The notes beneath the pieces are model-generated. The model was given only the letters and a program-made list of their open reading frames with translations. It was not told the DNA's origin and searched no databases. Below, one piece after another: positions 17,405 to 24,587 of a stretch of 64,000 nucleotides of DNA. The translations under genes were made by a program, and so were the position numbers. The stretch is from Vibrio metoecus. GTDB taxonomy: Bacteria; Pseudomonadota; Gammaproteobacteria; Enterobacterales; Vibrionaceae. Within the stretch, counting starts at the first letter, position 1; each line of letters begins with the position of its first letter. The stretch covers positions 124,001 to 188,000 of the forward strand of contig NZ_CP035686.1 of the NCBI RefSeq assembly GCF_009665255.1, given 5' to 3'.

Positions 17405-18397
17405 ATGCAGGGTTCTGTAACAGAATTTCTTAAGCCACGTCTTGTTGATATCGAACAAATCAGCACGACACACGCAAAAGTAACTCTTGAGCCGTTAGAG
17501 CGTGGTTTCGGCCATACTCTGGGTAATGCACTTCGCCGTATTCTTTTATCTTCAATGCCAGGTTGTGCTGTGACTGAAGTAGAGATTGAAGGCGTTCTTC
17601 ACGAGTACAGCACCAAAGAAGGTGTTCAGGAAGATATCCTTGAGATTCTTTTGAACCTGAAAGGTCTGGCTGTTCGCGTTGCCGAAGGCAAAGATGAAGT
17701 GTTCATTACACTGAACAAATCAGGCTCGGGCCCTGTGGTTGCAGGTGACATCACCCATGACGGTGATGTAGAGATCGTAAACCCTGAACACGTAATTTGT
17801 CATTTAACATCTGACAATGCTGCGATCGCTATGCGTATCAAAGTAGAACGTGGTCGTGGTTATGTTCCAGCTTCTGCCCGTATCCATACTGAAGAAGATG
17901 AGCGTCCAATTGGTCGTTTGCTTGTTGACGCGACTTTCAGCCCAGTAGACAAAATTGCCTACTCTGTTGAAGCAGCTCGTGTTGAACAGCGTACTGACTT
18001 GGACAAGCTTGTTATCGATATGGAAACTAACGGTACTCTTGAGCCTGAGGAAGCAATCCGTCGCGCAGCAACAATTCTTGCTGAGCAATTGGATGCGTTC
18101 GTAGATCTTCGTGATGTACGTGTACCTGAGGAGAAGGAAGAGAAGCCAGAATTCGATCCGATCCTACTGCGTCCTGTAGACGATCTTGAACTAACAGTTC
18201 GCTCTGCTAACTGTCTGAAAGCAGAAGCGATTCACTACATCGGTGATCTGGTACAGCGCACTGAGGTTGAGCTTCTTAAAACGCCAAACCTCGGTAAGAA
18301 GTCTCTTACAGAGATTAAAGACGTGCTTGCATCACGTGGTCTGTCTCTGGGCATGCGTCTAGAAAACTGGCCACCAGCGTCAATCGCTGAAGATTAA
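17405..18397 (+). CDS. rpoA: DNA-directed RNA polymerase alpha subunit
   Basis: 330 residues. The N-terminal dimerisation domain (residues 1 to about 235) includes LEPLERGFGHTLGNALRRILLSSMPG. An acidic linker (VPEEKEEKPEFDP) joins the C-terminal domain (about 250-330), which carries TVRSANCLKAEAIHYIGDL and TPNLGKKSLTEIKDVL, the helix-hairpin-helix surface that binds UP elements and activators such as CRP. It lies 24 bases after rpsD. Confidence 0.98.
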   Translation: MQGSVTEFLKPRLVDIEQISTTHAKVTLEPLERGFGHTLGNALRRILLSSMPGCAVTEVEIEGVLHEYSTKEGVQEDILEILLNLKGLAVRVAEGKDEVFITLNKSGSGPVVAGDITHDGDVEIVNPEHVICHLTSDNAAIAMRIKVERGRGYVPASARIHTEEDERPIGRLLVDATFSPVDKIAYSVEAARVEQRTDLDKLVIDMETNGTLEPEEAIRRAATILAEQLDAFVDLRDVRVPEEKEEKPEFDPILLRPVDDLELTVRSANCLKAEAIHYIGDLVQRTEVELLKTPNLGKKSLTEIKDVLASRGLSLGMRLENWPPASIAED

Positions 18398-18423
18398 TCG
18401 ATATTAGTTAGAAGGATTAGGTC

Positions 18424-18810
18424 ATGCGCCATCGTAAGAGTGGTCGTCAACTCAACCGCAACAGCAGTCATCGCAAAGCGATGTTCAGCAACATGGCTAG
18501 CTCTCTAGTACGTCATGAAGTTATCAAGACTACTTTGCCAAAAGCGAAAGAGCTGCGTCGCGTCGTTGAGCCTTTGATTACACTAGCTAAGACTGACAGT
18601 GTTGCTAACCGTCGTCTAGCATTTGCTCGCACTCGTGATAACGAAGTGGTAGCAAAACTGTTTAACGAACTAGGTCCACGTTTCGCTGCACGTCAAGGCG
18701 GCTACACTCGTATTCTGAAGTGTGGTTTCCGTGCAGGTGATAAAGCTCCAATGGCATACATTGAGCTTGTTGATCGCCCAGAAGCTGCTGTTGAAGCTGC
18801 TGCTGAGTAA
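18424..18810 (+). CDS. rplQ: 50S ribosomal protein L17
   Basis: 128 residues starting MRHRKSGRQLNRNSSHRKAM. It lies on the solvent side around the tunnel exit. Last gene of the alpha operon, closed by a strong terminator. Confidence 0.97.
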   Translation: MRHRKSGRQLNRNSSHRKAMFSNMASSLVRHEVIKTTLPKAKELRRVVEPLITLAKTDSVANRRLAFARTRDNEVVAKLFNELGPRFAARQGGYTRILKCGFRAGDKAPMAYIELVDRPEAAVEAAAE

Positions 18811-18832
18811 TCAGTTCGTCATGCAATAAAAG

Positions 18833-18856
18833 AGCCGGGCTAGCCCGGCTTTTTTA
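18833..18856 (+). terminator. terminator of the alpha operon
   Basis: AGCCGGGC (18833-18840), TA, GCCCGGCT (18843-18850), then a run of Ts. Confidence 0.93.
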
Positions 18857-18931
18857 TTTCTGCTTTCTGCCTTATTTGCTTGTAGAGTGTTCTACTCTTA
18901 CTCGCACTCTATCTCGATAGGCTATGTGGTA

Positions 18932-19408
18932 CTACTGCCACAGTTTGCCTAGCGATTCCAATAGGTTTTGACTAGCACCTTGCTGCGTCAAGTATTGCAT
19001 CAAAACAGGTACAAACTGTTCGACCATGCTGGCATCCAGCCCTAAAGCATTAAAGGCTTGGTTAACTTCTTTGCGTTGCAAAATGGTGCTGAGATTTTGA
19101 TTAGGAATGAGTCCGCTCAATTCACTGAGGCTGGGAATTAACTGGTTTAACTCATTGCTTTGATCAGCGGTAAGATTGTTTTGTGCTTGTGTGAGCAATG
19201 TTGCTACGCCGCCGCCCGCTTGCTGTGGGGTGAGTGGTAATTGGCTAGTAAATTGAGTAAGCAAATCTTGCGTAGCTTTGGATTGTGAAAGTGTTTGACC
19301 GACCAATCCAGCAAGATCATCTGAGCCCAATGAGTTGAGTTTTGGAAACGCCAGTACAGACGTGCTGGCAAGAGTTGAGATTAATATAGCAGTAACGCGA
19401 TAGTGCAT
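18932..19408 (-). CDS. DUF2780 (VcgC/VcgE family) exported protein of unknown function
   Basis: 158 residues from ATG at 19406-19408. A GTG two codons upstream is in frame but abuts GGGGAG, whereas the ATG has that Shine-Dalgarno at 5 bases. The N-terminus MHYRVTAILISTLASTSVLAF is a signal peptide. The mature part is helical and Gln/Leu-rich with no Cys (TQDLLTQFTSQLPLTPQQAGG, LGLDASMVEQFVPVLMQYL), typical of the DUF2780 family. No catalytic motif is visible. It stands alone: convergent with rplQ and separated from fklB by a terminator. Function is unknown; a periplasmic or secreted location is inferred from the signal peptide only. Confidence 0.82.
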   Translation of the reverse strand: MHYRVTAILISTLASTSVLAFPKLNSLGSDDLAGLVGQTLSQSKATQDLLTQFTSQLPLTPQQAGGGVATLLTQAQNNLTADQSNELNQLIPSLSELSGLIPNQNLSTILQRKEVNQAFNALGLDASMVEQFVPVLMQYLTQQGASQNLLESLGKLWQ

Positions 19409-19563
19409 GATCACTCCCCATATAAAGCGCGTAACTATTTCCTACCGTTTAACGTTTCAGTACAAAGCAGTAAGCAAAAAGTCTATCCAAACTACTTAAA
19501 GCGACGGGTATTTTCAATGAACACTTCACCCGTCACTTCAAAGAGAAAGATAGAGTGTAATGA

Positions 19564-19592
19564 AAAAAGAGCGACCGTTAAGGTCGCTCTTT
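19564..19592 (-). terminator. terminator of fklB
   Basis: AAAGAGCGACC (19566-19576), loop GTTAA, GGTCGCTCTTT (19582-19592). Read on the minus strand the stem is followed by TTTTTTCA. Confidence 0.88.
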
Positions 19593-19622
19593 GTCACAAT
19601 ATTGCGAATGTGAAGACTGCGC

Positions 19623-20243
19623 TTACAGAATATCCAGCAGTTCTACTTCAAACACTAAAGCGGCGAATGGTGGAATAGCTGCACCAGCACCACGCTCACC
19701 ATATGCAAGGTCTTGTGGAATGTAGAGTTTCCACTTAGAGCCTACAGGCATAAGTTGCAGCGCTTCAACCCAACCGCGGATCACGCCTGTCACTGGAAAT
19801 TCAGCGGGTTGACCACGAGAGACTGAACTGTCGAAAACGGTACCATCAACCAACTGGCCATGGTAGTGAACGCGAACTGATTTGTCTGCCGTTGGGATAG
19901 CGCCATTGCCTTCAACCAACACTTCATATTGCAAACCAGAGTCAAGGACTGTCACTTCTGAACGCAGAGCGTTGTCTTTCAGGAAAGCTTCACCTTCAGA
20001 CGCGGCTGCTTTTGCTGCTTCTTGGCGAGCTTCTTCGGCGCGCATGTGAATAGCGTGCAGTGCTTGGTTGATTTCATCGATAGAGATAGCTGGCTGTTCG
20101 CCAACCAGTGCGGTTGCGATGCCAGCAGCAATGGCTGCTACATTCAGACCTTCTAGGCCACTACCTGCTAGTTGCTGACCCATTTGCAGGCCGATGCCGT
20201 AGCTTGCTTTTTGTTCTACGGTTTCAAATTTCACTTCAGACAT
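19623..20243 (-). CDS. fklB: FKBP-type peptidyl-prolyl cis-trans isomerase FklB (FKBP22)
   Basis: 206 residues, starting MSEVKFETVEQKASYGIGLQ at ATG 20241-20243, with AAGAG about 9 bases upstream; a GTG three codons earlier is less likely. An N-terminal helical dimerisation domain (FKBP_N, to about 100) precedes a C-terminal FKBP domain with VRVHYHGQLVDGTVFDSS and IPPFAALVFEVELLDIL. It isomerises X-Pro bonds; no signal peptide, so cytoplasmic. In E. coli fklB lies next to ytfB, and the same pair occurs here as a divergent couple. Confidence 0.94.
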   Translation of the reverse strand: MSEVKFETVEQKASYGIGLQMGQQLAGSGLEGLNVAAIAAGIATALVGEQPAISIDEINQALHAIHMRAEEARQEAAKAAASEGEAFLKDNALRSEVTVLDSGLQYEVLVEGNGAIPTADKSVRVHYHGQLVDGTVFDSSVSRGQPAEFPVTGVIRGWVEALQLMPVGSKWKLYIPQDLAYGERGAGAAIPPFAALVFEVELLDIL

Positions 20244-20388
20244 AAAAGTCACTCTTGGTCATTCAATAAAGGCGACAGAATAACAGGTTAGATCGTGTGA
20301 TGAAACGTTTAGCCCTAAATCGATTGACGGGTTTCGGTGTGACGTGCCGCAGAAAGTTCAGCGAAAAACATCAAGATTGTGTCAAGCT

Positions 20389-20417
20389 TTGGCTTTAAAG
20401 TTACTCGACTCTATACT
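20389..20417 (+). promoter_or_regulatory. promoter of the YtfB/OapA-like gene
   Basis: TTGGCT (20389-20394), 17 bases, TATACT (20412-20417). The gene starts 52 bases downstream with AAAGGA as ribosome-binding site. Confidence 0.7.
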
Positions 20418-20468
20418 CTAACCTCATGAATTTTTATACTGTGGGCAAGTAATTAAAGGACTTTGAAC

Positions 20469-21035
20469 ATGAACCGCCGCCACAAGAAGCCGCAGCAAAC
20501 TGATTATCTTGCCCAAGTACAAGTGTACTGGCAGCAATTGGATTGGCCTCGATATCGCCAACAACTTCGCGAGCTTTGGTTGCGGCTCCCGCTGCGCCAT
20601 CGTCGTGGTTTGATGGTGTTAACACCCGCGGTACTGGTTTTGATGGTGATCCCCCTGCCAGATAAGCAAGACGTGGTGAATGAGGCCGCTTCGACCCCGA
20701 AACGGATTGAGGTGGGGATGAATACGCAAAGCTTGAGCGAACAACGCACTCAAGCTCAAGCAGAACTCAAATCTTCAGCTTGGCAAGAGTACGTTGTTCG
20801 CCAAGGGGATACGCTGTCTCAGGTATTTCGCAATAACGAGCTGCCACTCACCGATATCAATGCCTTGGTCAAAGTGGAAGGTTCGGATAAACCCTTGAGT
20901 CAAATCCAAGCGGGTCAACTCATTCGTTTCAAATTGGCTGAAAATGGTCAACTGGACATTTTGCAACTGGAGCGTAATAACCAATCAGTAATGTTCTTCC
21001 GTCTTTCTGATGGTGGTTTTGGGCGCAGTAAGTAA
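20469..21035 (+). CDS. YtfB/OapA-like membrane-anchored LysM-like protein
   Basis: 188 residues from ATG 20469 (AAAGGA 8 bases upstream; an in-frame TTG at 20463 is less likely). The N-terminal ~45 residues are basic and cytoplasmic. A single membrane segment (about 46-62, LMVLTPAVLVLMVIPL) follows, then a periplasmic part ending in an OapA-type LysM-like domain (EYVVRQGDTLSQVFRNNELP). E. coli YtfB, the OapA homologue next to fklB, is a cell-envelope/division-linked protein that binds glycans; the same broad role is inferred. Its last 51 bases overlap the end of the EamA gene on the other strand, an unusual tail-to-tail overlap. Confidence 0.83.
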   Translation: MNRRHKKPQQTDYLAQVQVYWQQLDWPRYRQQLRELWLRLPLRHRRGLMVLTPAVLVLMVIPLPDKQDVVNEAASTPKRIEVGMNTQSLSEQRTQAQAELKSSAWQEYVVRQGDTLSQVFRNNELPLTDINALVKVEGSDKPLSQIQAGQLIRFKLAENGQLDILQLERNNQSVMFFRLSDGGFGRSK

Positions 21036-21878
21036 TCCCCACCACCTCATTAACCGTGCACTCGGTAGTAAAGGCAGGATAATCATTCCTATGCCAAGCC
21101 AAGTTAACGTATCTAAAAGCTCACCAAATCCAATTGCCCCAAAGGCAGCGACAAAAATCAGCCCGGAATATTCAGCCAGTGCGATTTGACTGGCTGGCGC
21201 TTTTTGATAGGCCGCAACAGCAAATCCGTTGTACAGCAAGATCAGCCCTGAGCTGGCGGCAATCCATAACCACTGATTTAGGGTTAATGGTTGCCAATAA
21301 GCTGTGGCCAATAACCCCGAAATCGGTAATGAAAAAAGCGATGTCCACATTAATGTCGTGATCACGGGTTGGCGTTCTGGGATCGTGCGGGCCAGTAGAT
21401 TAAATAGCGCCAGTGAAAATGCCGTGCCTAGGGCAAATAAAGCGGCCCAATGGAACTGCGACGGTCGCAATACAATCAATACCCCGATAAACCCGGTTAC
21501 TGTTGCCACTATCTTGCTGCGGCTGGGTTTCTCTTTCAGAAATAAGATGGAAAGCGGCAGCATGAGCAGTGGTGCGGCGTAAAAAACCGCATTGGCGGTG
21601 GCTAAAGGCAGATACGAAATGGCGACCACCATGCAACCGGCCCCGAAAAGTACCAGATGAGCGCGTACCCAAGTGATTTTGGGATCATGCAGTTGACGTA
21701 AGACTTTGGGTTGGCATCGCCAAAGTGGCCAAATCAGAGCGAATGCGAACAATTGGCGCAGAAAGATGTACTGGAACGGCACCACCTCTCCTTGCAGCAT
21801 TTTAACCGCCACATCAGAGAGTGAGGCCGCTAAGTTACCCAAGATCAGCAGCCACACGGCCAAGGTTGCACGACTCAT
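20985..21878 (-). CDS. DMT-superfamily transporter (EamA domains)
   Basis: 297 residues with about ten membrane segments arranged as two EamA repeats (first from LAVWLLILGNLAASLSDVAV, second from AALFALGTAFSLALFNLLA). The family exports metabolites such as amino acids or nucleotides; the substrate cannot be read from the sequence. It starts 2 bases after the stop of the upstream acetyltransferase gene, so the two are one operon. The C-terminal 17 codons overlap the 3' end of the YtfB-like gene on the opposite strand. Confidence 0.88.
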   Translation of the reverse strand: MSRATLAVWLLILGNLAASLSDVAVKMLQGEVVPFQYIFLRQLFAFALIWPLWRCQPKVLRQLHDPKITWVRAHLVLFGAGCMVVAISYLPLATANAVFYAAPLLMLPLSILFLKEKPSRSKIVATVTGFIGVLIVLRPSQFHWAALFALGTAFSLALFNLLARTIPERQPVITTLMWTSLFSLPISGLLATAYWQPLTLNQWLWIAASSGLILLYNGFAVAAYQKAPASQIALAEYSGLIFVAAFGAIGFGELLDTLTWLGIGMIILPLLPSARLMRWWGLLTAPKTTIRKTEEHY

Positions 21879-21880
21879 GA

Positions 21881-22330
21881 TTAAGTTCTTTTCATATCGA
21901 TGTGGGGAATGCCATCTTCCAGATAGGTCTCTGAGGTGGCCATAAAACCATAACGACCATAAAACTCACGCAGATGCTCCTGCGCACCAATTTCAATCGA
22001 TTGTTGCGGCCATAAGCGTTGGCAATGCTCAAGTGCGGTTTGTAGTAACTGATGGCCTAAGCCATTACCACGTGCGCTAGCCTTCGTCGCCACTCGACCA
22101 ATACTGACGCTTGGATAACTGATGCCGATTGGCAGTAAGCGTGCACAAGCCACCAACTCTTGATCTTGATAGCCGAGTAAATGATGCACACCGCTGACGC
22201 GATCTTTGTTATCCAACTCCGGGTAAGGACAGGTCTGTTCCACCACAAAAACATCGACACGTAGTTTAAGTAGATCGTACAGCTGTTCGGTGGTTAATTG
22301 GCAAAAAGGGATGCATTGCCAGGTAAGCAT
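21881..22330 (-). CDS. elaA: GNAT-family N-acetyltransferase, ElaA type
   Basis: 149 residues. The start WQCIPFCQLTTEQLYDLLKLR and VFVVEQTCPYPELDNKD match the ElaA family, and VSIGRVATKASARGNGLGHQLL holds the acetyl-CoA-binding R/Q-x-x-G-x-G/A loop of GNAT enzymes. The acceptor substrate is unknown. SD AAGGAG lies 7 bases before the ATG. It probably forms an operon with the EamA transporter immediately downstream; whether the acetylated product is exported by it is only a guess. Confidence 0.88.
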   Translation of the reverse strand: MLTWQCIPFCQLTTEQLYDLLKLRVDVFVVEQTCPYPELDNKDRVSGVHHLLGYQDQELVACARLLPIGISYPSVSIGRVATKASARGNGLGHQLLQTALEHCQRLWPQQSIEIGAQEHLREFYGRYGFMATSETYLEDGIPHIDMKRT

Positions 22331-22453
22331 CGTTATCTCCTTGAATATAAGATCGATACGGATATGAATAGCGGTACTGTAACAGGCTAGGCAAAAACAA
22401 GCGTTAACAAAGGTTAAGCACCGAGAGGAAAATTTAAATCAAGATTCACTGGA

Positions 22454-22463
22454 GCTCGCGAGC
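22454..22463. repeat. 10-bp perfect palindrome upstream of dbpA
   Basis: GCTCGCGAGC, self-complementary, 49 bases before the TTG start of dbpA in the divergent elaA/dbpA region (22331-22511). Role unknown. No convincing -35/-10 pair was found nearby, although GATAAT occurs at 22472-22477. Confidence 0.45.
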
Positions 22464-22511
22464 AAAATGACGATAATAGCGCTTCTTTTTTCGTCACACT
22501 GAGGACACCCC

Positions 22512-23894
22512 TTGAACGCCAACTCTTTTGCAGCTTTGAATCTGAAGCCTGAATTACTCGCTAACCTTGATACGATGGGGTTTGCTTCTATGACTCCGAT
22601 TCAGGCGCAATCTCTTCCCGCAATCCTCAATGGACAGGATGTGATTGGCCAAGGAAAAACAGGCTCAGGCAAAACGGCGGCGTTTGGTCTTGGGGTGTTA
22701 TCAAATCTCAATGTGAAACGCTTTCGCGTGCAAGCCCTAGTGTTGTGCCCAACGCGTGAGTTAGCTGACCAAGTGGCAACCGACATTCGTACGTTGGGAC
22801 GCACTATTCACAATATCAAAGTGCTGACTCTGTGCGGCGGTATGCCGATGGGGCCGCAGATCGGTTCCCTTGAGCATGGCGCACATATTTTGGTAGGTAC
22901 GCCGGGACGAATTTTGGATCACCTGAGTAAAGATCGTATCGACCTGAGTGAGCTCAATACACTGGTGTTGGATGAAGCTGACCGCATGCTCGAAATGGGC
23001 TTCCAAGAAGCACTGGAAGCGATCATCGCTGCCACGCCAATCCAGCGTCAAACCTTGCTGTTTAGTGCCACTTACCCAGCCAGCATTGAGCAGATCGCAC
23101 AAAGTGTGACTCGCAATGCGATGATGATTAAAGTCGCGGCAACGCATGATACTTCGAGTATTCGCCAATATTTTTATAAGGTGGATGGCAGCGCTGCGCG
23201 TGATGAAGCACTGGAAACTTTACTGCTGCACCATCAACCGATCTCTTCAGTGGTGTTTTGTAATACCAAGCGTGAAGTGCAAAATGTCGCCGATGCTTTG
23301 CATCAAAGCGGCTTTAGCGTGATTGAACTGCATGGTGATATGGAACAGCGTGAACGTGACCAAGCTCTAGTGCAGTTTGCCAATAAGAGTATTTCTATTC
23401 TGGTCGCGACCGATGTCGCAGCTCGCGGTCTGGATGTGGATAACCTCGATGCGGTGTTTAACTACGATTTGTCACGCGATCCTGAAGTGCATGTACACCG
23501 TATCGGTCGTACTGGTCGCGCAGGCAGCAAAGGCTTGGCGTTTAGCTTCTTTAGCGATAATGAGAGCTATCGCGTAGCACAAATTGATGAGTACATGGAT
23601 ATCGAGATTGTGCCTTCTAGCTTGCCACAGCTTGTTGCAGGTGCGCGTCCTTACGCCGCTAACATGGTGACTATCCAGATTGATGGCGGTAAGAAAGATA
23701 AGGTACGCCCAGGAGATATTCTTGGCGCGCTGACCAGTGATGGCGAACTGACTGCGGAGCATATCGGCAAGATCAACCTGTTCCCGATGCGCGCTTATGT
23801 GGCCGTACAGAAGAAAATTGCCCATAAAGCACTGAATAAAATCGCCAACGGTAAGATGAAGGGACGTCAGTTCCGCGCTCGTTTACTCAAATAA
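22512..23894 (+). CDS. dbpA: ATP-dependent RNA helicase DbpA (DEAD box, TTG start)
   Basis: 460 residues. The start is TTG at 22512, preceded by GAGGA at 6 bases; no ATG or GTG fits the family N-terminus. Motifs in order: Q motif MTPIQAQSLPA, Walker A GKTGSGKTAAF, PTRELADQ, DEADRML (true DEAD), SAT, VATDVAARGLD and HRIGRTGRAG. The C-terminal RNA-recognition domain (IDGGKKDKVRPGDILGAL) recognises hairpin 92 of 23S rRNA in E. coli DbpA, making it a 50S assembly helicase. The gene is convergent with a Crp-like gene 3 bases away. Confidence 0.95.
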   Translation: MNANSFAALNLKPELLANLDTMGFASMTPIQAQSLPAILNGQDVIGQGKTGSGKTAAFGLGVLSNLNVKRFRVQALVLCPTRELADQVATDIRTLGRTIHNIKVLTLCGGMPMGPQIGSLEHGAHILVGTPGRILDHLSKDRIDLSELNTLVLDEADRMLEMGFQEALEAIIAATPIQRQTLLFSATYPASIEQIAQSVTRNAMMIKVAATHDTSSIRQYFYKVDGSAARDEALETLLLHHQPISSVVFCNTKREVQNVADALHQSGFSVIELHGDMEQRERDQALVQFANKSISILVATDVAARGLDVDNLDAVFNYDLSRDPEVHVHRIGRTGRAGSKGLAFSFFSDNESYRVAQIDEYMDIEIVPSSLPQLVAGARPYAANMVTIQIDGGKKDKVRPGDILGALTSDGELTAEHIGKINLFPMRAYVAVQKKIAHKALNKIANGKMKGRQFRARLLK

Positions 23895-23897
23895 TCA

Positions 23898-24467
23898 TCA
23901 CGAATGATTTCTCAGCCGTGCTTTGATGCGGCTGAGGCTGATCGGCGTGATCCCCAAATAAGCGGCGATGTGGTGATCGCAAAGCCGCTCCATCAATTCC
24001 GGAAATTGCGCGCACATCACTTGATAGCGCTGCTCAGGCCGATAAAGCAACATAAAGCGCTCTTTTTGCTCCTTGTACAGCAGTTGGGTTTCCAGCAAAC
24101 GCTGATAAAGAGGATGGTGACTCGCACGCCATTCGCGCAATACTTCAATCGGTACTCCCACTAATTGCACGGGGGATAAGGTCTCTAACATAAATGGCGA
24201 ACCTTGGTCGCGGATCAGGTTTTCAAAACCAATCGCCCAATCTTGCTCCCAGTAGAACTCTTTACTGAAACTTTTCCCCTCTTCGGTGAGATAACAAGCG
24301 TGGCACAGCCCTTCTAACACCCAATACGCAAACGGTGTTTGCTCGCCTTGCGCGACCAAAATATGCCGGGTGGGTAACTCTAATGGCTGGGCAACGCTCT
24401 GTAGCTGTGTGCACTCGGCATCCGAAAAGCCATGTTGTTTGAGATAAGCCTGAAACTGCGCTTGCAT
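23898..24467 (-). CDS. Crp/Fnr-family transcriptional regulator (ligand unknown)
   Basis: 189 residues. The first ~120 residues form a cyclic-nucleotide-binding-like beta roll (LELPTRHILVAQGEQTPFAYWVLEGL). The C-terminus has a winged-helix recognition part, HIAAYLGITPISLSRIKARL. The beta roll has no recognisable cAMP phosphate-binding cassette and no Fe-S cysteine cluster like FNR, so cAMP or oxygen sensing is unlikely; the signal is unknown. It is a single gene, upstream-bounded by the cpdB terminator and convergent with dbpA. No target can be named. Confidence 0.85.
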   Translation of the reverse strand: MQAQFQAYLKQHGFSDAECTQLQSVAQPLELPTRHILVAQGEQTPFAYWVLEGLCHACYLTEEGKSFSKEFYWEQDWAIGFENLIRDQGSPFMLETLSPVQLVGVPIEVLREWRASHHPLYQRLLETQLLYKEQKERFMLLYRPEQRYQVMCAQFPELMERLCDHHIAAYLGITPISLSRIKARLRNHS

Positions 24468-24485
24468 AAAAGCCTCATAGAAAAA

Positions 24486-24513
24486 GAGAAACAGCCACTC
24501 AGGGTGGCTGTTT
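24486..24513 (-). terminator. terminator of cpdB
   Basis: AAACAGCCAC (24489-24498), loop of 5, GTGGCTGTTT (24504-24513); on the minus strand it is followed by CTCTTTTTC. Confidence 0.85.
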
Positions 24514-24587
24514 ACTTTACGTGATAACTCTGGGGACTTGAAGCCGCAGCAGTGTTGGTTGCCGCTTCAACATTGGGTTATCAGTGC

